Assembly (NCBI GenBank): GCA_002189035.1
Contig: CM007989.1
Span: forward strand, 6,553,501 to 6,617,500
Source of the DNA: Utricularia gibba
Taxonomy: Eukaryota; Streptophyta; Magnoliopsida; Lamiales; Lentibulariaceae
DNA: 64,000 bases
Direction of reading: 5' to 3'
The notes beneath the pieces were generated by a model, which saw nothing but the letters and a program-made list of their open reading frames with translations, did no database searches and was not told the origin of the DNA. How positions within the stretch are numbered: the first letter of the stretch is position 1; each line of letters begins with the position of its first letter. Shown piece by piece: positions 23,810-34,860 of this stretch. A program made the translations under genes and the position numbers.

Positions 23810-25491
23810 CTCGACCCCAAGCACACAAAACAACGGCTTCTACTCCCCTCCAAACACGCTGCCGCGCTGGCCCAGCAAAATTATAGCTCGGATGTCGGAA
23901 TTGAGTCGAACGGAAGAATCAAACAACCATTCAGCGCCCACTCCGACGGACAAAAAGAGAGAACCAACCAGTCAGCGGTCAGAGAAGCGTGAGACGCACG
24001 CTCCAATGGCCAAAGCACAGTAATCATGAGGCTAACTTTACTTTTTTCACCCTACACAACGATTTCATTTCAAGGGAAATATAATTAAACCAAAATAATA
24101 TTGCTATTTTGATATTTACCATATTGCCCCTTAACTGAATCATGTCTACATTATTACAGAATTAGTAATGTTAGTACCCCAGTGAAATAGAGTAAAAAAA
24201 AGAAAAGTGTACGTCATAAAATATAAAAAACGTGGGGGAAATGTCACTGGCCAAGTGATAATTATTAATTACTAAAAGTGACCCCCCCGGTCCGCAGCCG
24301 TCCATTTTTGGATCTCTCTCACTGTCCATTTTTTGATTTAAGTTGATCATGTAGACAATCAATCCAATTTCTCTCAATATTAATAAATAATAAATTCTTT
24401 TTAAAAATCTATATTATAACTAATTTTCCTTGGTCCTAATATTTTTTAAAAAACCTAAAGTTATTATTATGGTGAATTTGTGCTTCATATAAATCATAAT
24501 GTAAAGTTTAGGGTTTAGGGTGAATTTGTGCTTCGTATGTACATTAAACTATAAACTCTAAATCCTAAATTTCTTCAATTTTTTAAAAAATGATCCAATT
24601 TTTTTTTCATTAAAAATGATTAAAAATTTGGAAGGGGAATCTAAAATCCCACTATTGTTTTTTCTATTAATATTCGAATTTCACTGTCTTCGTACTATTT
24701 TATTGGAATTTATGTTAAATTTTATTTTGAAATTATTTTAGAATTAATTATCATTAATTGAGATTTTAGATACTTATTATTGTGAATACTTATTTTACAC
24801 TCTAGAATATGGTATATATTTTTGTATAATTGAAAAATAATCATTTAAAATTTGATAAAATTAAAATATATTATTGAGTACAATAATGGAGGAGCCTATT
24901 TCTTAATTGGTAGAATATAAATTATTTATGGTTGAAAATAATAAAAATAAGTAAATAAATGTTCTCAAAATTTTGAATTTTTTATTATGAAAAAGGGTAA
25001 AATAAATAAATGAAGAAGAAAAGTCGCCCTTCGCCTCTCACGCGTTTCTCTAAAGTCCGCGTTTTTTCTCGAACTCGGGTTGCAGTGTGTGGGTTGAGAA
25101 CATCATCCCGCATTTATTCTCTGTTCAAAGCTTTTTTCTGTAGATTCAGAGTTTTGTCCTGGATTTTTTTTTTCTCTTCCTAGGGGAGAGAGGTAAAAGG
25201 AGCAACTTTTGGTTTTTTGGATTCCGTTTCGCTTGTGTAGTTGTTGGTAGGTGAGGTGGGTTTTATTTTCTCTGTTCGTTTCTGATGGTCTGTCGTTGAT
25301 TCATGTTTGCTTGATCTGGGTTTTGATTTTTTTATGCTGTGTTTTTTCATGAAGAGTTTTATGTTCAGATTCGTCGTAGCTTTATCTGAGCAACTGGGCT
25401 TCTGCTGATATTTTGTGAAAAATTGCCTTTTTTTGTTCTGTAGCTATGGTTGTGATTAGTTTCTGGTTCTTTGTTTCTATTTCAGATTCTG
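23810..25491. other. Divergent promoter region between phosphatase and zinc-finger genes
   Basis: AT-rich. GTTTAGGGTTTAGGGTGAATTTG occurs at 24507-24529 and an earlier GTGAATTTGTGCTTCATAT copy at 24472. The zinc-finger gene has a probable 5' UTR intron whose 3' end is the TTTCTATTTCAG at 25474-25485, six bases before its ATG. Confidence 0.5.
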
Positions 25492-27189
25492 ATGTGTGGA
25501 GGTGGGAAAGGTGAAGCTAGCCCTTGCGATTTGGAGATGGAGGCTGAACTTCATGGTGAAGAAGGGGAAGAAGTGCGAAAATTTTGCACTGTTTTGCTTG
25601 AATTAGCTGCGTTTGACGATCTGTCAGGGTTTCTCCGTGAAATCGAGATGGGTTCTTCTTTAGATGAAGTAGGATTTTGGTATTGCAGAAGCTTTGGCTC
25701 AAACAAGATGGGGTTTGAAGAAAGAACCCCTCTCATGATTGCTTCTTTCTATGGGAGCACTTCGATTCTCAGGTATCTAGTTGAATCTGGAAAAGTTGAT
25801 GTCAACAGAGCTTCCGCCTCCGACGGCGCTACCGCCCTTCACTGCGCCGCGGCCGGCGGATCTTGGTCATCCTTGGAGGTGGTTAAGATTCTTATTGATG
25901 CCGCCGGTGATGTTAGTGCTTTGGATTTCAAGGGGAGAAGAGCTGGAAACTTGATTCCCCCTCGTGTCAAGAAGTCTTTTAATTCTTTGAAGTGGAAAAG
26001 GCTGGAGATGCTGTTGAACGGCGTCGCCGGGGATTGTGAATTCGACGAGGAAGAGGAGATTGCAATACAGAAGAAAAAAGAATACCCTTTTGATGTCTCT
26101 TTACCTGATATAAACAATGGGATCTACGGCACTGATGAATTCAGAATGTACAGTTTCAAGGTGAAACCTTGCTCTAGAGCTTATTCTCATGACTGGACAG
26201 AGTGTCCATTTGTACATCCCGGCGAGAATGCACGGCGGCGGGATCTGAGAAAGTACCACTACAGTTGTGTTCCTTGTCCTGAATTCAAGAAGGGAGCATG
26301 TGGTAAAGGAGATAACTGTGAATACGCCCATGGTGTTTTCGAATCATGGCTTCACCCTGCTCAATACAGAACACGTCTCTGTAAGGATGAAATTGGTTGT
26401 TCTAGGAAGGTTTGCTTCTTCGCCCATAAGCCTGAAGAACTCCGGCAGTCATACGCCTCCACTGGTATGGATTTGAGTCCGCTATCTCTTGGTTCACCTT
26501 GTTCGTCTCCGGTCGGAGGGGGTTCACTTTGGCAGAGCAAGATCAATCCGGCTCCACCGGCTCTGCAGCTGCCGGGGAGTCGATTGAAGGTGGCCTTGAG
26601 TCCAAGGGTTGCAGATTTGGATATGAATGTTCTGGGATTCGAAGAAATGGCCAACGTTTCTTCTCCATACAGCAGAATGGGAACCGGGGGAGATTTGCAG
26701 CAAAGCAATCTTGAGGATGTCTTTGGTGCATATGATCATCCATCTTTGATTTCTCAAATGCAGGGGCAATCTCCGAAGTTCAGCTCCAACTCCGCCTCTC
26801 AGCTGCAATCTCCAACTTACCGGCAGAACATGAACCATCTCCGATCGAGCTTTCCGTCGAGCATCTCATCTGCACAACTAGGAATCCACGGTTTCGATTC
26901 CTCCCCCGCGATGGCGGCAGCCATCTTACATTCAAGATCGTTAGCATTCACTAAACGCAGCCAGAGCTTCATCCATCATGGCCGCGCCCCCTTTCAAGCT
27001 CAGCCAATTCCCCAACACTCAGGCCGTCGATTCCATCCGAATGGGGCTCGCCGAACGGGAAGCTCGACTGGAGGTTCAATGGCGACGATGATAACAAGCT
27101 CAGGAAATCCTCATCTTTCGGGATTCGTAGCGAGAACAGATTTCAGACAGGTAACATCGATGAACCAGAACTTCACTGGTAATCCCTGA
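25492..27189 (+). CDS. Ankyrin-repeat tandem CCCH zinc-finger protein (RR-TZF, SZF/TZF10-11 type)
   Basis: Plant-specific tandem zinc-finger protein of the group that binds AU-rich or other mRNA elements, moves between nucleus and P-bodies, and acts in stress responses. As it stands the frame gives 565 residues without introns. Ankyrin-like repeats at about 80-160 ([26 protein letters not shown]) are followed by the arginine-rich block [20 protein letters not shown]. Then come zinc fingers [19 protein letters not shown] (about 262-280; CX7CX5CX3H) and [16 protein letters not shown] (about 297-312; CX5CX4CX3H). The start follows a 5' UTR intron acceptor. The last 65 residues look wrong. From about 26985 the adjacent frame encodes the conserved [12 protein letters not shown] and LRKSSSFGI blocks, so one base seems to be missing in the C run at 26987-26991. 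A further family-like block (EEMYIERKQKQIV) lies beyond the stop near 27215-27255. The true C-terminus is therefore different or lost. Confidence 0.9.
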   Translation: MCGGGKGEASPCDLEMEAELHGEEGEEVRKFCTVLLELAAFDDLSGFLREIEMGSSLDEVGFWYCRSFGSNKMGFEERTPLMIASFYGSTSILRYLVESGKVDVNRASASDGATALHCAAAGGSWSSLEVVKILIDAAGDVSALDFKGRRAGNLIPPRVKKSFNSLKWKRLEMLLNGVAGDCEFDEEEEIAIQKKKEYPFDVSLPDINNGIYGTDEFRMYSFKVKPCSRAYSHDWTECPFVHPGENARRRDLRKYHYSCVPCPEFKKGACGKGDNCEYAHGVFESWLHPAQYRTRLCKDEIGCSRKVCFFAHKPEELRQSYASTGMDLSPLSLGSPCSSPVGGGSLWQSKINPAPPALQLPGSRLKVALSPRVADLDMNVLGFEEMANVSSPYSRMGTGGDLQQSNLEDVFGAYDHPSLISQMQGQSPKFSSNSASQLQSPTYRQNMNHLRSSFPSSISSAQLGIHGFDSSPAMAAAILHSRSLAFTKRSQSFIHHGRAPFQAQPIPQHSGRRFHPNGARRTGSSTGGSMATMITSSGNPHLSGFVARTDFRQVTSMNQNFTGNP

Positions 27190-29354
27190 TAGAACCGTGA
27201 CGCCGGTGGCTCAGCGAAGAAATGTACATAGAGCGGAAGCAGAAGCAGATCGTGGCCTCCCGCCGCCGTGAACTAACCGGCGTTGCCACTCAGCTGAGGA
27301 CAATGAATTATTATTCTGAAATTCCGAAGGGTAATTTGAGCAGCAAATTTAATCTGTGAACAATAATTTCATTTATTTATATTTATTATTATTTTTCCCT
27401 TTCCTGATGTATTCTTCTTTCAAAATCAAAATTTTAATATTTTAAAATGTCATTGGTGGTAATTATGCAAGTGTATAGAAACCGTCGAAATAATAAAATA
27501 AGATCGTATTCATATGTAATTGTTATTGAAATATTCTTTTTAAACAAAGATTCAAAAATATCGAAAACAAAAGAAAGATTTGGTTTTGAATACAATAATA
27601 AAAGTGTCATTGGATCTAAGATCCACCTTACTTGAAATTCGCTCTTACGTGTGTGCAAACCTTGAGATGACCTGCTTGCGCAAGCTTTAGGGGTGTTATG
27701 CTAAAGTAGTGCTACTCGGTGACCGTTATAGTACCGTCCCTTATTTTGTGGGATTATGGAATCAACTACGCCACTAGAGCCATTTCACCTCTTATGATAA
27801 CCCATGTTTTCCCCACACTCAAATCTAATCCCTATACCTCTCACCTCGCAGACAGATTAAACAGAATGTGTTTTACCAACGATGTCCGATTGAGCCCTTC
27901 TCCTTAGGTGATTGAGTCTAATTTTTAATTCTCCCACATTCCCTTAATGCTATATGGTACTAAAGATCACGTTGGTAAAGAAAACGTTGCGAAAAACAGA
28001 ATCAGATCTCAAATTAAATGCTGAAAAACATGGTAAGACAGTCACATGCACAGAACTTACGCAAGTAAGGCTTCACAGCAGATCCTCAGCCGCAAGCGCT
28101 CACACGCGCATACTTGACTCTAAACAATAAAAATTGATGAAAAACGAAAGGAAAGTAATCCAAAACATGCTAGACTCGACTCTAAACCCTAATTTGACTC
28201 TTTGGTCATCCACCACTTCTGACCCTTCTTAGGTCTTCACGTTTGGATTTTCATATAATGGTGGGGATTTGTTAGCTTTCTTGATGGGCTCGCATCAAAT
28301 CTTCTATCTGAATCTTCTAAAATTTGATACAAATCTTCTAGGATGAGATCCAATTTCTCCAAGATAAGATGCGAATCTTATCTTATCCGAGAATCTTTGA
28401 CCGAGTCTTCATCCAAATAGACCGAATCTTTGTCTCCATCAAAGTAGTTCAAAAATCCCCCAAATTATTCCAAATTTGTCCTGAAAAATCACAAAGCACA
28501 ATTTCCCTCCAAAAAGATCAAATTAGTATGAAAGATATAAAATTCTTCTAAAAACATAAGGAAATTGGGATAAAAAGAATGCAAAACTCATGTAAGAGAG
28601 TCCTAAAAAGTACAAATATAAGTGACACAAAATCAATTATCAGTCATTTCTATTTTTGTATTCGTCCTTTTTTTTACAAAATATATTTTTATATTAATTA
28701 TTACTGAATTTTTTAATTCCATATAAGTGTAATTATTTTAATTTTAAACTAATAATTTATATTATTTGTTATATAATGTCATGTGTTGCGCATATTTATA
28801 TATGAAGTTAATTCATGAACTAGATATACGAACTTTTGAATATATGTATGATCGCATACATACATCCAAAAAATTATTTTCTTAAAAAGTTGAAATTAAA
28901 AATATAATAAATATGTTTATCAATAGTTAATTGGCTTCCATTATTTATATTCAATCTTATTTGATTTTCTCATTCTTTCATTGGTAGAAATCAATTATTT
29001 CGCTTGGTATATTTCAAATTTAAAAAACAACATATCCTAAATATTAATTTTTAGAAAAAAATAATTATCTTATTATTTACAGTTTAATTTATTATAAAAT
29101 TAATATTTTTTTAATTAATGATAATAGTTCATCAATAGTTACTATTGTTACTTAAATGATAAAACTAGTCTCATGAAATATTGTTTTAATTTCCACTATT
29201 TCAAAAACATTTATATTTAATATCCAATGTTTTAAACTTGGATAAAAATAGTCTACACTACTTACACTAATGGCAAATCAATTTATAATTTAAAATTCTA
29301 TTTTTTCCTTGATTCAATTTTATTATTTCCGATCAAACTTCGATTGCCACCGAA
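27190..29354. other. Intergenic repeat-like DNA
   Basis: 27440-28620 has the mixed composition of old transposon DNA but no coding remnant I can name. 28620-29340 is AT-rich without structure. No gene supported. Confidence 0.35.
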
Positions 29355-29652
29355 TGTGACGTCCCGCTCCGCGGAAGGGTCGAGCAGAAGGGACTTAGGC
29401 GAATCCCACATCGATCAAGGATGAGGGAGAGGATGAGATTAAGAGGAATGATCACATAAATCTAATACAATGCCTTTTTCCCAATACGATGGAGTATACT
29501 TCATAAGAACTCTAAAATTAAGCGTGCTTACCAAGGGTAATGTGAGGATGGGTGACCCTTGGGAAGTCGGACGGTATGTGAGTAAAATGTAAAACAGTGA
29601 GAATTGGGTGTTTATAGTAGATAATATCGTGTTAGGTGACGTCGGTCTTACA
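29355..29652 (+). mobile_element. Cassandra-like TRIM LTR carrying 5S rRNA sequence
   Basis: 298 bp from TGTGACGTCCCGC to GGTCTTACA (TG...CA). The part near 29500-29570 matches 5S rRNA: AGAACTCTAAAATTAAGCGTGCTT (cf. AGAACTCCGAAGTTAAGCGTGCTT) then AGGATGGGTGACC..TGGGAAGTC, covering the A box and C box of the polymerase III internal promoter. A perfect RTCCCACATCG occurs at 29403-29413. This architecture is that of Cassandra terminal-repeat retrotransposons in miniature. No partner LTR, primer-binding site or clear target duplication was found, so it is probably a solo LTR. Confidence 0.75.
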
Positions 29653-29903
29653 ATTGGCACGGGTCATTGGGGAAATGATTTAAATACCTGAACTTTTTTA
29701 TTTTATTTGCCATTTAACCTAGTTATAGCAAAGATTTGTAAATTACCAACAAAATAAGTTGTTCTTTGGGTTTTACCCTACTTTATGCTTTTTTTGTTTT
29801 TGAATGTTTTTTTTTATTTCTAATTTAGGGGTTCAATTTTAAAGTTTAATATTTAGTATTTATAATTTATAAATATTATATATTAAGTTTTCATAATTTT
29901 ATG

Positions 29904-30020
29904 ATTACTGATTTAGAGTTTAGGGTTTAAGATTTCATAATTTTTTAAGATTACTGATTTAGATTTTAGGGTTTAAGATTTCATAATTTTTTAAGATTAC
30001 TGATTTAGGGTTTAAGATTT
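29904..30020. repeat. 46-bp tandem repeat with telomere-like motif, about 2.5 copies
   Basis: ATTACTGATTTAG starts at 29904, 29950 and 29996, a constant 46-bp step. Each unit contains TTTAGGGTTTAAGATTT. Degenerate TTTAGGG-like text continues to about 30215. Confidence 0.75.
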
Positions 30021-31311
30021 TAATTGGGATTTAATTTTTTTGGTTTCAGATTTAAATTTTTGAGTTGAAGGTTTAGATTTTAGAACTTGATATTTAGTTT
30101 TTTGATTTAAGATTTACGGATTTAAGATTTGAAATTTAAGTTTAAGATTTTAAGTTTAGATTTTAGGGTTTATATTATGATATTTTTAAATTTCAGATTT
30201 AGGGTTTAGGGTTTGAATAAAAATTAAGTTTTATGTATTTTTATTTTTTATAATTTAATTTATAAATTAAATCTTAATATAAGGTATTTTACAAATGGTA
30301 GACGAACATAAGGTAATTTTCAAAGAAAAATTAAAAATAGGGTAAAATGCAAATATAATGGACCTGACAAAGGTAAAACGTCGAGGGAGCCACGGGTCGT
30401 TACAATCGAGTGCCGCCTACTGTCTGCAGCGCCCTACCGGGTGGGCCGTCGCACATGGGCAGTGGGCGGTAGAGGCGCTGCCGACGGTAAGCGACAGTGG
30501 TCAGCAATAGTCAACTTTGGTCAGCGACGGCTGGATGGTGATTGGAGAAAATGGAAGCCAAATTTACCAAATTATTAAACAATAGGGACCAAATATCAGT
30601 TTTTAAATATTGAGTATCAATTATAAATGATATTTTTACAGTATTAACCAAAAATAATTGAAATAAAAAAGATTGAAAACTAAATATGTTCGGTACATTA
30701 AAAATTAAAGATTAAATATGTTTGATACGTTGAAATTTAGGAACTAAATATATCAATGAGGACTAATTACATCATTTTCATTAAATATTGAAAACTAATC
30801 GTGTCAATTTTAAAAACTTTAGAGATTTTTGCCGCCATAATTTACATATTTTCCTTTTCTACCATATTCAAAATATGTCTTACATTCACTTTAAATGGAG
30901 TTTCAGTATCTCAAAAAATTATATTTTAAATATAAATATATTTAAATTTCGTCAATTTTCACCCTGAAAATAGGTATATCCCTGAATTTGTGCATCACAC
31001 CTGGTATCTCAATTTCAAGTTGTTTGCATATTTTGTCATGTTTTTACAATTTGACTCAATATTATTTTAAAAAATTAATCTGATATTAAAAATGGATTAA
31101 TTAATTGATTCAGTTGGAAAGCGCAGGAGACGTTGGAAGGGGGACTCCGGAGTCCCAAGTCCAGACTGCTCACCGACTCCGTTTCTTCATCTTCACTTCA
31201 ACTTCTTCACCAAATCCAACAAACCAAACTGCTGGCGTCGTCGTCGTCGTCTTCTTCTTCTTCTTCTTCTTGGACTGTCATGTCATTTCTCACTTCCGGA
31301 ACCTCCTCCAC
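30021..31311. other. Intergenic region upstream of TBL29
   Basis: Degenerate AT-rich repeats, a GC-richer patch at 30400-30520 without recognisable coding, then AT-rich DNA. The TBL29 5' leader with a CGTCGTCGTC/TTCTTCTTC microsatellite lies at 31235-31270. Confidence 0.4.
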
Positions 31312-33086
31312 ATGCACCCATCTTTTATACGTAGAAGCATCTCCGCCGCCATGAAGCACCCTTCGTCTCGGAAGAGTGCCGGGAATGTATCTGTTTTCGG
31401 GGTGATTTTCGCCGTCTTTATTTTCGGATGCTTCATGTATAACGACGACGTGAAATCAATCGCGGAGTTCCCTTTTCTCACCACAAGGCGGAAGGGGAGG
31501 TCGCCGTTTCTGTTGCCGTGAATGCAAGAACCGTCGTGGAGGCGGAGGCCGAAGATTCTTTTGAATCTCCGGGGGGAGTGAAAGGGGATGATGATTTCAA
31601 GATTGAACAAATTCTGGTCGAGGAAGAGGAGGAGGTAGTCGTAGTACCGCCGGAGAGCTGCGATTTATTCACCGGAGAATGGTTTTTCGATAACTTAACG
31701 CATCCGATTTACAGGGAGGAGGAATGCCAGTTTTTGACCGCGCAGGTTACTTGTTTGAGAAATGGCCGGAGAGATTCTTTGTATCAGAACTGGAGATGGC
31801 AACCCAGAGATTGCTCTTTGCCCAAGTAACTAAGCAATACCAGGATCTATACAAAATATTCCCCTGAACTTCTCTACTGATTAATTTAAATCCTTACCAT
31901 CTTTTGCAAGATTCAAAGCAAGATTGCTTCTAGAGAAGCTGAGAAACAGGAGGCTGATGTTTGTGGGAGATTCACTGAACAGGAATCAATGGGAGTCCAT
32001 GATTTGCTTGGTTCAATCTGCAATTCCTCCAAGCGCAAAGAGCCTCACCAAGAATGGCTCTCTATCTGTCTTCCGAGTTCAGGTTCCCCATCCCCTTCTT
32101 TATCAATTTTACACATAAACTCACCATGATTGTGATAACAGAGTTTCAATCACCGAACTTGGCAGGATTACAACGCAACAGTGGAGTTCTATTGGGCTCC
32201 ATTCCTCGTGGAGTCCAACTCTGACAACCCAGATTTGCACAGCATTCAGAACAGGGTGATTTCACCCCGATCCATTTCGAAGCACGGCAAGAACTGGAAG
32301 AACGTCGACTTCCTCATATTCAATACCTACATTTGGTGGATGAACACCTTCACCATGAAAGTCCTGTTAGTTGCTTCCACCACAAAGCACCTTAATTACT
32401 TATGCTTCCCTTCTCTGATGGCTGGAAATTTCAGGAGGGGATCATTTGAAAACGGTGACACGGAGTATGATGAAGTTGATCGGCCGCTGGCCTATGCGGA
32501 AGTGATGAGAACATGGGGAGAATGGATCGATAAGAACGTGGATCCCAATAAGACCAAGGTGTTCTTCATGAGCATGTCTCCTCTTCACATCAAGTGAGTC
32601 TTTGTTCGAAGCCAGCTCCTCTTGCTCTGTTCTATGCACCTGTAACATTTCCATTTCGGTTCAGGAGCTTAGATTGGGACAACCCAGAAGGGATAAAGTG
32701 TGCAAAGGAGAAGACACCGATCCTCAACACATCCATGCCCTTCGATGTCGGCACCGATCGGCGACTGCTGTCGATTGCAGCCAATGCAACGAAGTCCACG
32801 AGGATTCCGGTACATTTCCTGAACATAACCAGACTTTCAGAGTACAGGAAAGATGCACATACTTCAGTATACACCATCAGACAAGGTATAGGGGTTGGTT
32901 GGCTGGTTTACCCTGCACCATTTGTGGGATCTTTATGTGATGATCATGCTCCTTGCAGGCAAAATGCTGACGCCGGAGCAACAGGCGGACCCAGAGACAT
33001 ACGCCGACTGCATCCACTGGTGCCTCCCTGGCTTGCCGGACACTTGGAATGAGTTCCTATACACCCACATCATCTCTACAAAATAG
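31312..33086 (+). CDS. TBL29: Xylan O-acetyltransferase TBL29/ESKIMO1 ortholog (apparent frameshift)
   Basis: Golgi type II membrane protein that acetylates xylose residues of xylan. Six exons, 31312-31825, 31911-32082, 32166-32365, 32435-32593, 32665-32885 and 32959-33086, have GT-AG borders. Their sum is 1394 bases, one short of 465 codons. The signal anchor [18 protein letters not shown] and stem [11 protein letters not shown] read in one frame; the rest ([16 protein letters not shown] onward) reads in the next. The switch falls between about 31443 and 31518, with the GGGG run at 31494-31497 a good candidate site. Catalytic GDSL-like block [16 protein letters not shown] and the DxxH block [20 protein letters not shown] are both present, as are [18 protein letters not shown] and [19 protein letters not shown]. 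Loss of this gene in Arabidopsis gives collapsed xylem, so a real null would be notable. An assembly error is more likely. Confidence 0.93.
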
Positions 33087-33378
33087 ACAAAACTTCTGTA
33101 TCCTCCAATTCTTTCCACTCTTTTCAAAGAATATGAATGAATTTGAGCTTCTTCCTCCACTCCCATTAGATCTAAAACCAACAAATCGGTTAATCGAACA
33201 AGGCATTGAAATGAACTGGACAGACCAACGCATCTTTGAAAGTGGGAAGGCAACGTTCATGGAAGAAGAAGTCAAATGAGCACCTCCACTACTCCCTCTC
33301 TTCTCGCATCTTTTTGTTTCCATTTTCTTTCTATATAAAGCCCCTCCAGAACCCCGCTTGCATCCCACTTCATCATCC

Positions 33379-33962
33379 ATGGCGTCCATTCATCGTATCC
33401 CCATTGTTCTCGTCGTCGCCGTGATACTCATGATCACTGCGCCGTTGTCCGTCGTCGAAGCGGAGGTGCTCCAAGTCGGCGGCACGTGGAGCTGGCTCTC
33501 CCGGTTTGCAGTCAAGGACTTCTACAACAGCTGGGCCTCGCAAACCCGCTTCCAGATCAACGACACTCTCCGTAAGTGGCCGTCTTCACCACCATGTGTT
33601 GTCGTCGATTAAAAGGGATCCCGATATTTTTCATACGAAATGAAATTGCAGAGTTTTCTGGGGACCCGGTGCTGGTTGTCACGGCAGACGAGTACCAGAA
33701 ATGCCGATCCGCCCATCCTATGTTCTCCTCCAACGCCACCAGAGTAGATTTCGTGCTGGACCGGGGCGGCCTCTTCTACTTCATCAGTGGCCCGGCCCAA
33801 TGCGAGCAGGGTCTCAAGATGATCGTTAAAGTCCTTGAGCCTAAAACGCCGCCGCCAATCGCTGCCCCCTCCACCAAGTCCTCCTCCGCCGCCGTGGGGG
33901 ACAATGGCGGCTTCCACCTTCTGACGGCAGTGCTTCTCGGATTCGGGTTCACAGCCGTATGA
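33379..33962 (+). CDS. Early nodulin-like protein (phytocyanin), GPI-anchored
   Basis: Two exons, 33379-33571 and 33652-33962, join in frame to 167 residues. The intron position within the plastocyanin-like domain is typical of phytocyanins. A signal peptide (about 1-28) precedes the domain, with WLSRFAVKDFYNSWASQT, FQINDTLQFSGDPVLVVTAD, EYQKC and FYFISGPAQCEQGLKMIV. A Pro/Ser-rich linker and hydrophobic tail (LLTAVLLGFGFTAV) suggest a GPI anchor. The copper-ligand histidines of true phytocyanins are missing, including the one usually directly before the second cysteine (AQC here), so it belongs with early nodulin-like proteins that do not bind copper. They are plasma-membrane arabinogalactan-type proteins of uncertain role. 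TATATAAA lies at 33333-33340. Confidence 0.9.
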
Positions 33963-34860
33963 GAATCAACACGGCGATTCTTGATATCAAATTAATTATT
34001 CTAATTAATTGCGAGTAATGATTTGATTAGTTAAAAACGTTGTTTCTATTATCAGATATTTAATTTATTTTTCTCGATATTAAAAAACAAATAGAAATTA
34101 GGATATTCTCCGTAATAATGAACAGTAAGCGCGGTGTGGTCAATTCGCTCCCCGCGACGCGAAAATCCATGGGCGTGAAGGAGAGATATGCAGAGAGGTT
34201 TTTAAAGTAGCCGGAGGTGAGGGGCGGTTGAAGAAGCTGGCGACTGGAGGTTTCAGGGATCAGGCATTCTGCGTGATCTGGTGATGGTTGGGATGAATGA
34301 ATGAATGTGTGTTTGCTCAGATCAGAGTTGTTATATTTGATTCTTCGAAAAGTTGAGGGGCCCTTGTATTGCAGTTTGGGTGATCCGTCACCTCGCGGGC
34401 CTCCCTGCTACTCCCTTTTGGTTCTTGTGGTCGATCTTGTATTGGGTTTCGCTGGTTTTGTTTTTTGTGTGGATCAGAAGTGGTGTTTTTGGATTTTTGT
34501 GCGTGATTTGTTTAGAAGATTCTGTGAAGATCTTAGTGAATTTGCATTGATATTTGGTATGGTATTTCGAGTTGGCATCCTGTGATGATGATAGGTGATC
34601 CATGGGGGGAGGGAGCAGTCACCAGTTTGAGATGGAGGGGCACAATGCAATTGGCTTGGTCAGTGCATTTTTATCAGATTTTATACATTCTTACTTTATT
34701 AGTAGAAGGCGAGCGAATGGTGAGTCATATGATGTGTTTATTCACTCTGATGCTTGCCTGAACCAATCAAAAGCTTATACTTTCAGCCATATCAACCATT
34801 TTGTCATCAGTTTATGAGTCCAGTGGTGAATTGAAGCCCACTGATCTTGTTTTCACTCAT
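33963..34860. other. Phytocyanin 3' flank and apyrase 5' leader
   Basis: AT-rich to 34130, then transcript-like sequence from about 34200. Short frames at 34301-34817 do not join in phase with the apyrase frame. This is probably 5' UTR with one or more introns; the TTGTCATCAG at 34801-34810 is a possible acceptor. Confidence 0.45.

Noticed and set aside
29340-29670. Target-site duplication for the Cassandra-like LTR
   Set aside because: Flanks (CCGAA and ATTGG) do not match; the boundaries rest on TG...CA ends only.
31105-31311. N-terminal extension of TBL29 (starts MIQLESAGD, with Val and Phe runs)
   Set aside because: Encoded by a microsatellite in the leader; relatives start near MHPSF or MKHPSS.
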